This document shows positions 16,152 to 24,095 of a DNA stretch of 39,208 bases, one piece after another. Each line of letters starts with the position of its first letter. Position 1 is the first letter of the stretch. The stretch is taken from assembly GCA_026415215.1 (NCBI GenBank), contig JAOAHN010000106.1:1-39208 (forward strand), written 5' to 3'. The position numbers and the translations under genes are program-made. The notes under the pieces are model-generated. The model saw only the letters and a list, made by a program, of their open reading frames with translations. It had not been told where the DNA came from and made no database searches. The stretch is from Candidatus Hydrogenedentota bacterium (GTDB lineage: Bacteria; Hydrogenedentota; Hydrogenedentia; Hydrogenedentales; Hydrogenedentaceae).

Positions 16152-17177
16152 TTGAGGTTAGGAGTTATCAAAAAGAAGCATTACTCTTATTGGTGGATGG
16201 TGTGGAGTGAGTTTAAGAAAAATAAGATGGCGATGTGTGGATTAGTAGTGATTTTCTTCTTCGGTTTTATTGCTACCTTTGCTCCTTTCATAGCAAACGA
16301 TGTTCCCATAGTAATGAAGAAGAATAATAGAATTTATTTATTTCCTAATGTTATAAAATATTCTGACTTGCTTTCTGAAAATCTATATGCAAATTTTGAC
16401 TTATGGAAACCTGCACCAGGAGAGTGGTGCATCAAACCTATAGTTCCGTTTGGACCACTGCGCCAAAATTTGGAAGTTGTGTTGCACCCTCCCAACAGGA
16501 TTCATTGGTTAGGGACTGATGACCGTGGGCGGGATGTTTTGAGCAGGATGATTTGGGGTGCGAGATTATCGTTGAGTGTGGGATTTGTCTCAGTGGGCAT
16601 TGCGGTATTGATGGGTATTGTGCTTGGTTCACTTGCTGGTTTTTTAGGTTCATGGGTGGACACTGTAGTTTTGAGATTAATAGAGCTTATGCTTGTAATT
16701 CCTACTTTCTTTCTCATCATTACTGTGATGGCATTTTTGCCTCCGAGTGTGTGGACCATAATGGTAGTTATAGGCTTAACAAGTTGGCCAGGGGTAGCAA
16801 GGCTTGTGAGGGGCGAGTTTCTCAGACAGAGAGAAATGGAATATGTCCTTTCCGCAAAGGTGCTTGGTTTGAGTGGTATTCGTACTATGTTTCGTCATGT
16901 CTTACCCAATGCTTTGGGACCTGTTTATGTAAGTGCCACTTTTGGTCTTGCAGGGGCTATTTTAATGGAAAGTGGATTAAGCTTTCTCGGTTTTGGTGCT
17001 CCACCTCCGACTCCCAGCTGGGGAGAGTTATTGAAACAGTCTCAGAGCTATGTTGACTTTGCATGGTGGTTAGTTTTATTCCCAGGGTTGGCAATATTTA
17101 TAACTGTAACTGCTTTTAACCTCGTTGGGGAAGGATTGCGAGATGCTATGGATCCTCGATTAAGGGGTGGTAGATGA
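16152..17177 (+). CDS. ABC transporter permease, DppC/OppC type
   Basis: The second membrane subunit, 341 residues, about six transmembrane segments and a longer external loop after the first helix (about 45-115), as DppC/OppC proteins have. Key motifs are HWLGTDDRGRDVLSRMIWGAR, the coupling loop YVLSAKVLGLSGIRTMFRHVLPN, and ESGLSFLGFGAPPPTPSWGELL. The start is TTG at 16152: GGAG overlaps the previous stop codon and sits 7 nt upstream. A later ATG at 16197 would remove the basic N-terminal tail. It overlaps the following ATPase gene by 4 nt (ATGA), indicating coupled translation. Confidence 0.93.
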   Translation: MRLGVIKKKHYSYWWMVWSEFKKNKMAMCGLVVIFFFGFIATFAPFIANDVPIVMKKNNRIYLFPNVIKYSDLLSENLYANFDLWKPAPGEWCIKPIVPFGPLRQNLEVVLHPPNRIHWLGTDDRGRDVLSRMIWGARLSLSVGFVSVGIAVLMGIVLGSLAGFLGSWVDTVVLRLIELMLVIPTFFLIITVMAFLPPSVWTIMVVIGLTSWPGVARLVRGEFLRQREMEYVLSAKVLGLSGIRTMFRHVLPNALGPVYVSATFGLAGAILMESGLSFLGFGAPPPTPSWGELLKQSQSYVDFAWWLVLFPGLAIFITVTAFNLVGEGLRDAMDPRLRGGR

Positions 17178-18178
17178 AGAGTAATATTCAAAATAACAAT
17201 TATCTATTGGAAATAGAGAATCTCAAGGTGTATTTTTCAACTGTTTTAGGAACCGCTTATGCGGTGGATGATATAAGTTTCAAAATTCGACGGGGTCAAG
17301 CTGTTGCATTAGTAGGGGAGAGTGGTTGCGGTAAGACTGTGACCGCTCTATCTATTTTAAGATTACTTCATACTCCCCCTCTCTCTCATCTCTCAGGTAG
17401 GATTAAGTTTGAAGGTAGGGATTTAATCACACTTTCAGAGGAGGAGATGCGAAGAGTCCGCGGAAGGCATATATCTATGGTGTTCCAAGAGCCTATGAGT
17501 TCATTAAATCCTGTTTTTCGAGTGGGAGACCAGATTGCAGATGTAATGAAAATGCATTTTGGAATGACTAAAGAGGAATCTTTTGGAAAGATAGAAAAGG
17601 TAATGGAATGGGTAGGTATCACTGATCCCCATATGAGGCTAAGGCAATATCCCTATGAGCTTTCTGGAGGGTTGGTTCAGCGAGTTATGATTGCAATGGC
17701 TGTTGTATGCGAACCGAAGTTGTTGATAGCTGATGAACCTACCACAGCATTGGATGTGACTATACAAGCGGAGATACTCAAGCTACTCAGGAGAATAAAA
17801 CATGAAAAGGAAATGAGTGTTTTGTTAATTTCTCATGATTTAAGTGTAGTGGCTCGTATTGCGGAGTGGGTTGTGGTACTTTATGCAGGTAAGAAGGTAG
17901 AAGAAGGTTCATCAACTGTTATATATGCTAAACCCACGCATCCGTACACTAAGGCATTGTTTGATGCCTTGCCTGCGAAGTCAGGTGGTAAAAAGCGATT
18001 GAACACAATACCGGGCTCCGTCCCCTTAACGACTGAGCCACCTAAGGGGTGTAGATTTCACCCGAGATGTCCGTCTGCTATGCATATATGTGAGGTAAAA
18101 GAGCCTCCGTGGATACAACTATCTCCCGAGCAGGGAAATGCCTGTTGGCTCTACGCCGGTGAGGAGATAAAAACATAG
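17174..18178 (+). CDS. ABC transporter ATPase, DppD/OppD type
   Basis: The first nucleotide-binding subunit, 334 residues. Walker A is GESGCGKT (48-55), Q-loop FQEP (Q105), signature LSGGLVQR (163-170), and Walker B LLIADEP (183-189) with the catalytic Glu, followed by the H-loop ISHDLSV. The C-terminal CRFHPRCPSAMHIC is the cysteine-containing extension of oligopeptide/dipeptide ATPases, often a 4Fe-4S site. The signature reads LSGGLVQR where most relatives have LSGGMRQR; the essential Ser-Gly-Gly is kept. Coupled to the upstream permease by a 4-nt overlap. Confidence 0.95.
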   Translation: MKSNIQNNNYLLEIENLKVYFSTVLGTAYAVDDISFKIRRGQAVALVGESGCGKTVTALSILRLLHTPPLSHLSGRIKFEGRDLITLSEEEMRRVRGRHISMVFQEPMSSLNPVFRVGDQIADVMKMHFGMTKEESFGKIEKVMEWVGITDPHMRLRQYPYELSGGLVQRVMIAMAVVCEPKLLIADEPTTALDVTIQAEILKLLRRIKHEKEMSVLLISHDLSVVARIAEWVVVLYAGKKVEEGSSTVIYAKPTHPYTKALFDALPAKSGGKKRLNTIPGSVPLTTEPPKGCRFHPRCPSAMHICEVKEPPWIQLSPEQGNACWLYAGEEIKT

Positions 18179-18189
18179 GAAAAGGTAAA

Positions 18190-19203
18190 ATGGATAGAGA
18201 GCCTTACTTGAAAGTAGTAAATTTGGGAAAACACTATCCTGTTGGTGGTGGAATATTTACAAAGCCTAAAGGATATGTGCGAGCGGTAGATAAGATAAGT
18301 TTCGAGGTTTATGAAGGGGAAACTTTGGGCTTAGTGGGCGAAAGTGGTAGTGGTAAGACGACTGTTGCGAGGCTTCTCGTAAAATTAGTGGAACCAACTG
18401 AGGGTACTATATACTTTGAAGGAGTAGATATTACTTCGCTTAGTAATAAGGAATTTTTGCCCTACAGAAGAAAGATTCAAATGATATTTCAAGATCCTTA
18501 CAGTTCTTTAAATCCCCGCATGACGGTATTTTCGATGATAGCAGAGGTATTGCATGTTCACAAGATTGTGCCTAAAAGTGAGATTAAAAAGAGTGTAGAA
18601 AAACTTTTAGAAATGGTAGGACTGACCTCTGATGCTATGTATAGGTATCCTCATGAATTTAGTGGTGGGCAACGACAGCGCATAGGTATAGCGAGAGCTC
18701 TTGCGGTTCAACCATCCTTTATCGTGGCAGATGAGCCTGTCTCTGCTTTAGATGTTTCGGTTCAGGCGCAAATACTTAATTTGTTGATTGACCTTCAAAA
18801 GCAACTTAACCTTACATATCTGTTTATATCACATGATTTGAGTGTAGTTAGGCATATATCGGATAGAGTTATTGTTATGTACTTGGGAAAGATTGTAGAA
18901 GAAGCACCTACTGAGAGACTGTTCCAAAATCCTAATCATCCTTACACAAGACTTTTATTGAGCTCGATTCCCAAACCTGATCCTAATTCTTCTTTACCAG
19001 AATTAGAAGTTAGGGGTGAACCACCGAGTCCTATTAACCCCCCACCAGGATGTGTGTTCCATCCGAGATGCCCATTCGCTATTGATAAATGCAAAATAGA
19101 TACTCCTGAGTTATCTTATGTAGGGGAAAATCATAGGTCAGCTTGTTGGGTATTTGGCAGTTCGGATAAAGTGGAAGAGTATGCTAACTCAATTAACAAA
19201 TGA
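18190..19203 (+). CDS. ABC transporter ATPase, DppF/OppF type
   Basis: The second nucleotide-binding subunit, 337 residues, expected to pair with the preceding ATPase. Walker A is GESGSGKT (50-57), signature FSGGQRQR (157-164), Walker B FIVADEP (177-183), then SALDVSVQAQ and the H-loop ISHDLSV. The C-terminal GCVFHPRCPFAIDKC is the oligopeptide-type extension. It starts 11 nt after the previous stop with AGGAAAAGG upstream. The importer has all five standard parts and no gene breaks. Confidence 0.95.
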   Translation: MDREPYLKVVNLGKHYPVGGGIFTKPKGYVRAVDKISFEVYEGETLGLVGESGSGKTTVARLLVKLVEPTEGTIYFEGVDITSLSNKEFLPYRRKIQMIFQDPYSSLNPRMTVFSMIAEVLHVHKIVPKSEIKKSVEKLLEMVGLTSDAMYRYPHEFSGGQRQRIGIARALAVQPSFIVADEPVSALDVSVQAQILNLLIDLQKQLNLTYLFISHDLSVVRHISDRVIVMYLGKIVEEAPTERLFQNPNHPYTRLLLSSIPKPDPNSSLPELEVRGEPPSPINPPPGCVFHPRCPFAIDKCKIDTPELSYVGENHRSACWVFGSSDKVEEYANSINK

Positions 19204-19221
19204 GCAAATAAGGTTAAGTTT

Positions 19222-21837
19222 ATGAATGTTATTAGGGAAACGATGTGGGAAAGGCTAAGCAAAGAGGAATTCGACCTTATCGTGGTAGGTGGTGGAATAG
19301 TAGGAGCATGTGTAGCAAGAGACGCAGTCTTAAGAGGGCTTAAGGTTGCACTATTTGAGAGAAGAGATTTTGCAAGTGCTACAAGTGGAGCTTCATCAAA
19401 ATTAATTCACGGTGGTTTGAGGTATTTGATGAATCTTGAAATAGGTTTGGTTAGAGAATCTTTGAGGGAGCGCCGAATATGGTCTTTTATTGCACCTCAT
19501 ATGGTTCATTCTTTACCTTTTTTGCTTCCATTAGGTGGGGGCAAAAAATTTAGGGAAAAATTAATATACTCACTTGGCTTGAGGGCATACGACTTGCTCT
19601 CATACGATAGGAATAAGCTTATAGACCCAGAGAAGTTTATTCCTGCTCACAAGAAAATTAGTTTGGCCCAGATATCTGATGAGGAACCCACACTAAACAA
19701 CTATAATTTCAAAGAAGCGCTTTTATTCCATGACTACCAAATGTTCTCGCCGGAGAGGTTAAGTTGGGCTTGCCTAAAGCAGGCTATGATAAATGGGGCA
19801 GTGGTGTTAAATTATGCTGAAGTGGTGGGATTTGTTCGAGAAGGGAAGTGGCTAAAGGGCGTGAAAGTTAGGAATTTGGAAGATGGTGTAGAGATTTCTG
19901 TAAAAGGGAGAATTGTTGTTAACGCAACAGGGCCATGGGCAGACCAAATAATAGCTCTTGCTACGGGAGAAGACCCTGAGAGAAAGATAATTCGCTCAAA
20001 GGGAATTCATGTTCTCACCAAGCCGTTGACAAAAAAGTATGCGGTAGTGGTACCCGGAAAAGGCTCCCATTTTTTTGTCCTACCCTGGCAGGGCTGTTCA
20101 CTCCTCGGCACTACAGATACTGTCTATCAGGGTAATCCTGATGATGTGCATGTGTCTGAAAAAGAATTAGTGGAGTTTCTATCTGTGGTAAACAATGGGT
20201 TTCCTGGTGATGTGAAGATTAAGAGAGGGGATGTGTTATTTTTTTATGGGGGGCTTAGACCAATAGTTGAGAAAGATCCTACGGAGAGTGAGGAGGAGTT
20301 TAACTCTTATAATGCGAGTAGGTCTGCGGAAGTCTTTGACCATGAAGAGACAGGATGCCCAGGGTTGATAACCGCAGTTGGTGGGAAGTGGACTACTTCA
20401 AGGCATTTAGCTGAGAGAGTAGTGGACAAAGTTTTTGAAAAGTTAGGGCAATCTCCTTCTCCCTGTGTGACAGATTCTACTCCTGTGGTAGGTGGAAACA
20501 TAGAGAAATTTAGTGAGTTTACAGAACTTAAGATTAAGGAATACTCTGATTTCCCACCTGAAGTAGTAAGAAATCTCGCTTACTATTATGGGACAGAAAT
20601 TGATGAGGTCATTAGACTCGCAAGGGAAGATAGTTCACTCGCAGACCCTATTTGTGATTCGAGATTAGAGATAGGAGCACAAATAGTTTACGCGGTTCGA
20701 AATGAGATGGCTGTTCACCTAAGTGATGTGCTTTTTAGGCGAACAAACATAGGCAATCTCGGGGAACCAGGTGAATCTGCTATTCTAAAAATAACTGATT
20801 TGATGTCCCATGAATTTGCTTCAGATGAGAGTTGGAAGGAAAGGGAGAAGAATGCGGTTAGAGTAAGATTTGTTTCTTGGGCTCGGACATTTGTGGTAGT
20901 AAATCCTCGAGCATGGGGAAATATGACAGGTAAGCTTTGGCCCAGTATCGAGAAAAAACTACATCATGCAATCGGACCAGTTAGGGTTGGTTTTACCGAA
21001 AAGCCAGGGGATGGTATAGAACTCGCAAGAAAAGCGCTACTTGATGGATGTGAACAAATAATAGCGGTAGGTGGGGATGGGACTATTAACGAGGTTGTTA
21101 ATGGCTTCTTCAAAAACGATCACTTAATAAATCCCGAGGCTGTGTTTGCAATCGTTAGCACGGGCACAGGGAGAGATTTTGCTAAAGCTTTGCATTGGCC
21201 TCAAGATATTGATGAGCAAATTGAGCACCTGGCTAATACATCTGTGTATCCATTTGATTTGGGTAAGTTGAGGTTTGTTAACTTCAAAGGTGAAGAAACC
21301 ACAAGGTATTTTGTGAATATAGCAAGTTTTGGTCTTAGCGGGGCAACAGACAGAGCGGTAAATAGTTACACCAGACTTAAGCAATATAGCGGTAAATTGG
21401 CATTCTTTCTGGGAATGCTTCAATCTTTGATTACTTATAGGAATAAGCCAGTTCGACTGAAGATAGACGGGCACTTTGATGATGTTCTTGATATTAAAAC
21501 GGTGGCGGTATGTAATGGCCAGTATTTTGGAAGTGGGATGCATATATCGCCTAATTCCCGACTTGATGATGGATGGTTTGATGTGATTGTAATCCCTGGA
21601 ATATCAACTGTGGAACTCCTTTTGAATGTGAAAAAGGTATACTCTGGCACGCACCTCACTCATCCAAAGATTATGACATTCAAAGCGCAAAAAGTTGTTG
21701 CATATCCAGCCTATAGGGCAGGCGAGGTTCTGCTCGATGTTGATGGAGAAGTTCCTGGATATTTACCAGCTACCTTTGAAATAATTCCTCAGGCAATTAA
21801 TGTAAGAATCCAGCCCAAGGAAGAAGAAGAGGTTTAA
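19222..21837 (+). CDS. fusion of FAD glycerol-3-phosphate dehydrogenase and diacylglycerol/lipid kinase
   Basis: An 871-residue two-enzyme polypeptide. Residues about 1-535 are a GlpD-type dehydrogenase (glycerol-3-phosphate to dihydroxyacetone phosphate, electrons to quinone). It has the FAD-binding GGGIVG (23-28), SGASSKLIHGGLRYL, NATGPWAD, and the C-terminal GlpD domain (QIVYAVRNEMAVHLSDVLFR). Residues about 556-871 are a DAGK/YegS/LCB5-type lipid kinase with VVNPRAWG near 559-565, nucleotide-binding GGDGT (617-621) and STGTGRDFAK. Both halves appear complete, joined by a short charged linker (about 537-555) in one uninterrupted frame. It starts 18 nt after the ABC ATPase and is probably cotranscribed. 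The combination would link glycerol-3-phosphate redox to phosphatidate formation at the membrane; that is inference. Confidence 0.92.
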   Translation: MNVIRETMWERLSKEEFDLIVVGGGIVGACVARDAVLRGLKVALFERRDFASATSGASSKLIHGGLRYLMNLEIGLVRESLRERRIWSFIAPHMVHSLPFLLPLGGGKKFREKLIYSLGLRAYDLLSYDRNKLIDPEKFIPAHKKISLAQISDEEPTLNNYNFKEALLFHDYQMFSPERLSWACLKQAMINGAVVLNYAEVVGFVREGKWLKGVKVRNLEDGVEISVKGRIVVNATGPWADQIIALATGEDPERKIIRSKGIHVLTKPLTKKYAVVVPGKGSHFFVLPWQGCSLLGTTDTVYQGNPDDVHVSEKELVEFLSVVNNGFPGDVKIKRGDVLFFYGGLRPIVEKDPTESEEEFNSYNASRSAEVFDHEETGCPGLITAVGGKWTTSRHLAERVVDKVFEKLGQSPSPCVTDSTPVVGGNIEKFSEFTELKIKEYSDFPPEVVRNLAYYYGTEIDEVIRLAREDSSLADPICDSRLEIGAQIVYAVRNEMAVHLSDVLFRRTNIGNLGEPGESAILKITDLMSHEFASDESWKEREKNAVRVRFVSWARTFVVVNPRAWGNMTGKLWPSIEKKLHHAIGPVRVGFTEKPGDGIELARKALLDGCEQIIAVGGDGTINEVVNGFFKNDHLINPEAVFAIVSTGTGRDFAKALHWPQDIDEQIEHLANTSVYPFDLGKLRFVNFKGEETTRYFVNIASFGLSGATDRAVNSYTRLKQYSGKLAFFLGMLQSLITYRNKPVRLKIDGHFDDVLDIKTVAVCNGQYFGSGMHISPNSRLDDGWFDVIVIPGISTVELLLNVKKVYSGTHLTHPKIMTFKAQKVVAYPAYRAGEVLLDVDGEVPGYLPATFEIIPQAINVRIQPKEEEEV

Positions 21838-22532
21838 GGATGCCTGATAAATTTGGGATGATTTCCCGCAATAGTTACCGTTACTTCACCTTTTAAGGGG
21901 TCATTTTTGAGCTTTTCTAACACCTCCGAGATGAATCCTCGGTATACCCGTTGAAATTTCTTCGTCATCTCGAAGCAGACTGCACATTGTCTATCTCCGA
22001 GTACTTCGAGTGCGATTGATAGGAACCGCTGTAGCCTAAAGGGAGATTCAAAAAACACTAATGTGTGTGGTAATTCTTTGTCTTGACTTAAAAATTTTTT
22101 GCAATCACCTTCCTTCCGCGGAGAAAACCCTTTGAAAGTGTATGATGAAGTTGGGAGAGCTGAAAGTACAAGAGCGGATTCAACTGCACTTCCGCTGGGA
22201 ATTACCTCTATTTCGTGCCCCATTTTAACAATTTCTAAGATTAATTTGTATCCGGGATCGCTAATACAAGGCATGCCACTATCAGAACATAGTCCAATTA
22301 TAGTTCCTTTCCCTAATTCCTCCAGTACTTGAGGGATTAGTTTTTCTTCGCGGGGCTCTATATAAGTTAGCACCTTCTTTGGAAAAGGAATATTAAAATG
22401 GGCGTATAGTTTCCTTGTTATTCTTGTGTCTTCACAAAGAAGGAGTTGAATCTCGCTTAATACTCTTACCGCTCTGAAGCTAATGTCCTCAATACTTCCA
22501 ATTGGTGTGCCAATTACATAGAGTTTTCCCAC
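21834..22532 (-). CDS. rsmI: 16S rRNA (cytidine1402-2'-O)-methyltransferase RsmI
   Basis: Methylates the 2'-OH of C1402 in 16S rRNA using SAM. The 232-residue protein is of the tetrapyrrole-methylase fold and begins LYVIGTPIGSIEDISFRAV, the family hallmark. CEDTRITRKL (33-42), SDSGMPCISDPG (83-94, usually SDAGTPGISDPG) and GFSPRK follow. Length is slightly short but complete. The start is GTG at 22532 with AAGGAT about 10 nt upstream. It lies 12 nt downstream of the GHMP kinase gene and is probably cotranscribed. Its stop overlaps that of the convergent fusion gene by 3 nt. Confidence 0.95.
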   Translation of the reverse strand: MGKLYVIGTPIGSIEDISFRAVRVLSEIQLLLCEDTRITRKLYAHFNIPFPKKVLTYIEPREEKLIPQVLEELGKGTIIGLCSDSGMPCISDPGYKLILEIVKMGHEIEVIPSGSAVESALVLSALPTSSYTFKGFSPRKEGDCKKFLSQDKELPHTLVFFESPFRLQRFLSIALEVLGDRQCAVCFEMTKKFQRVYRGFISEVLEKLKNDPLKGEVTVTIAGNHPKFIRHP

Positions 22533-22544
22533 GAAGGTAAATCC

Positions 22545-23564
22545 TTATATCTGTTGATCTTCTTCATCAGGGTTAATCTTGGGTTTTAGAACGATTGAAT
22601 TTTCCTTTTCGAAAGTTTTTACAAGGTTCTCATACATTTCTTCATCTTTATATATTCCTACTACCGCTCCTCCTGAACCTGTGAATTGAGCATTTGCGCC
22701 CACACTTCTTGCTATTTCAACAAGTTTCACATGTTTAGGGTTTAGATTGTAAATTGAGCGTCTTCTATCAAAATTTTTATCCATCCAAGGCCCTATTTCT
22801 TCACCTCTTCCTGCCCACAGTAGGTCCCGAGCTATTTTCGCATACTCTGCAAAATCTTGCATAGCTTTGTGTATTTCTGGATCCCCAGCCAACCATCTTT
22901 CTCTAACATTGTTATGAAAAACTTCTGATCCCTCGGAGAGGTCTTTCCTATATGCGATAAAAAGTTTTGGAAGTAAGTAGGTAGGAATTTCTTCGTAATA
23001 CCCATATCCTTGTTTCTCCATAAGTTCTTTGTTGAAGTCCATGTATACACAGCCTTCGTATACTTGGATAACCCTATCCTGAAGTCCTGCAAATATTCCA
23101 AGTTCTTCAGTTTCTACGCTTAATATTATGTTGGGTAAAATAGGTTTGGGAATTTCCACCTCGTAGAATTCCATCAAACACTTCATAGTAGCAGTTACAA
23201 GGGCGCTTGAGCCTGCCAATCCTAATCTTCTGGGAATTGTGGAGCGATAACGGATAGAAAAATTCCTTTGAGGTATTGAAATTTTATGTTGTTTACAATA
23301 TTGGTAGAATTTGTATATTGTGGCTTTCATCAATCTGATGCCCCCATAGTATCCATTGAGATTTACATCCTCTACAAGAGATTCTATCGATTCGTATTTC
23401 GACTGGTCTTGATAGCTCGGAATTATTTCTAAATATTGACTCTCGTATAAGCTTACTTTTGCATGAAAATTCCGAATAATTACGCTAATAGTTTTTCCAT
23501 AATACCCATCAGAAGGATTACCTACTAATCCTGCCCTTGCATAAGCAACCGCTTCTATTGCCAT
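22545..23564 (-). CDS. GHMP family sugar kinase, glucuronokinase-like
   Basis: A 339-residue small-molecule kinase. GHMP motif 1 is ARAGLVGNPSDGYYGKT (9-25). The ATP-binding motif 2 is PRRLGLAGSSALVTA (111-125), and motif 3 is QFTGSGGAVVGIY near residue 295. The N-terminal 'GLVGNPSDGYYGKTIS' pattern resembles glucuronokinases and relatives that phosphorylate the anomeric position of sugars. The true substrate cannot be read here. ATG with AAGGAA 8 nt upstream. First gene of a likely two-gene operon with rsmI. Confidence 0.85.
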   Translation of the reverse strand: MAIEAVAYARAGLVGNPSDGYYGKTISVIIRNFHAKVSLYESQYLEIIPSYQDQSKYESIESLVEDVNLNGYYGGIRLMKATIYKFYQYCKQHKISIPQRNFSIRYRSTIPRRLGLAGSSALVTATMKCLMEFYEVEIPKPILPNIILSVETEELGIFAGLQDRVIQVYEGCVYMDFNKELMEKQGYGYYEEIPTYLLPKLFIAYRKDLSEGSEVFHNNVRERWLAGDPEIHKAMQDFAEYAKIARDLLWAGRGEEIGPWMDKNFDRRRSIYNLNPKHVKLVEIARSVGANAQFTGSGGAVVGIYKDEEMYENLVKTFEKENSIVLKPKINPDEEDQQI

Positions 23565-23599
23565 AAATTTATTCCTTACTTAGTTTGCTATTAAATGAA

Positions 23600-23628
23600 A
23601 TTATATAAAAATCGAAATGTTTTTTGAA
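23600..23628 (-). promoter_or_regulatory. probable promoter of the GHMP kinase-rsmI operon
   Basis: On the minus strand TATAAT (23600-23605, 6/6) lies 17 bp from TTCAAA (23623-23628, 4/6). This would give a leader of about 30 nt. Confidence 0.5.
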
Positions 23629-23861
23629 TTTTTAATCTGTCTGAAGAAATGTTTTGATAATTACCCAAGGAAATAACAAGAACAGGTTTGAATTTCCTTA
23701 TGGCAATATCTGGTATGTATAGAGATTTTAATGTTCAACTAATAGTGTTTTACAGTCTAAAAATCTTGGATTTTGCATTATAGTTTTTATAGTTTTAAAT
23801 TAGATATTTGCAACTTATACCTAAAAATACAACGGGAATAAAAATTTTTTTTAATTTTTAC

Positions 23862-23888
23862 TAAAGTTTTTTCTAAAGTTGCCGATAA
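23862..23888 (+). promoter_or_regulatory. sigma-28 (FliA) promoter of the flagellin cluster
   Basis: TAAAGTTT (23862-23869), exactly 11 bp, then GCCGATAA (23881-23888). This is identical to the enterobacterial FliA consensus TAAAGTTT-N11-GCCGATAA. It lies about 210 bp before the first flagellin ATG, so transcription should start near 23895 with a leader of about 200 nt. I found no second match before the other flagellins. Confidence 0.93.
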
Positions 23889-23894
23889 TAAGAG

Positions 23895-24095
23895 TGATAA
23901 GCGGTAGTAGATTTAGCAAAAGTTTAATATAGGAGCCGTCAGAACGAGAAGGAGGTGAATGAAGAAGAAAGTTACTGACGGAGAATCGTGAAAAATTGAA
24001 GACCGCTCTTATTGTCATAGGGATGGACAATAAGAGGGTATCTGGGAAGGGAAGCCAAAGAAACTCTAAACACTAGCTCATGGAGGAAAATTGTT
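23895..24095 (+). promoter_or_regulatory. structured 5' leader of the first flagellin mRNA
   Basis: Two hairpins are evident. Hairpin 1 pairs CCGTCAG (23936-23942) with CTGACGG (23975-23981); its loop holds an extended Shine-Dalgarno, GAAGGAGGTGA (23948-23958). Hairpin 2 is an 11-bp perfect stem, CTCTTATTGTC (24006-24016) with GACAATAAGAG (24026-24036), and its loop is ATAGGGATG. No U-run follows, so neither is a standard terminator. The flagellin's own Shine-Dalgarno is CATGGAGG, 9 nt before ATG. GGA in a hairpin loop is the pattern bound by CsrA/RsmA; the role is inference. The remaining gap, 23565-23861, is AT-rich and appears to hold only the GHMP-kinase promoter. Confidence 0.65.
23959..23991 (+). 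CDS. possible 10-codon leader peptide
   Basis: ATG through TGA encoding MKKKVTDGES, directly behind the extended Shine-Dalgarno. GGAGG is only 3 nt from the ATG, which is short. The downstream arm of hairpin 1 lies inside this ORF, so ribosomes translating it would open that hairpin. It may be a regulatory uORF or chance. Confidence 0.25.
   Translation: MKKKVTDGES

Noticed and set aside
16553-17056. 167-codon ORF in another frame of the DppC-type permease gene
   Set aside because: Cys/Trp-rich, no family resemblance, fully inside a well-supported gene.
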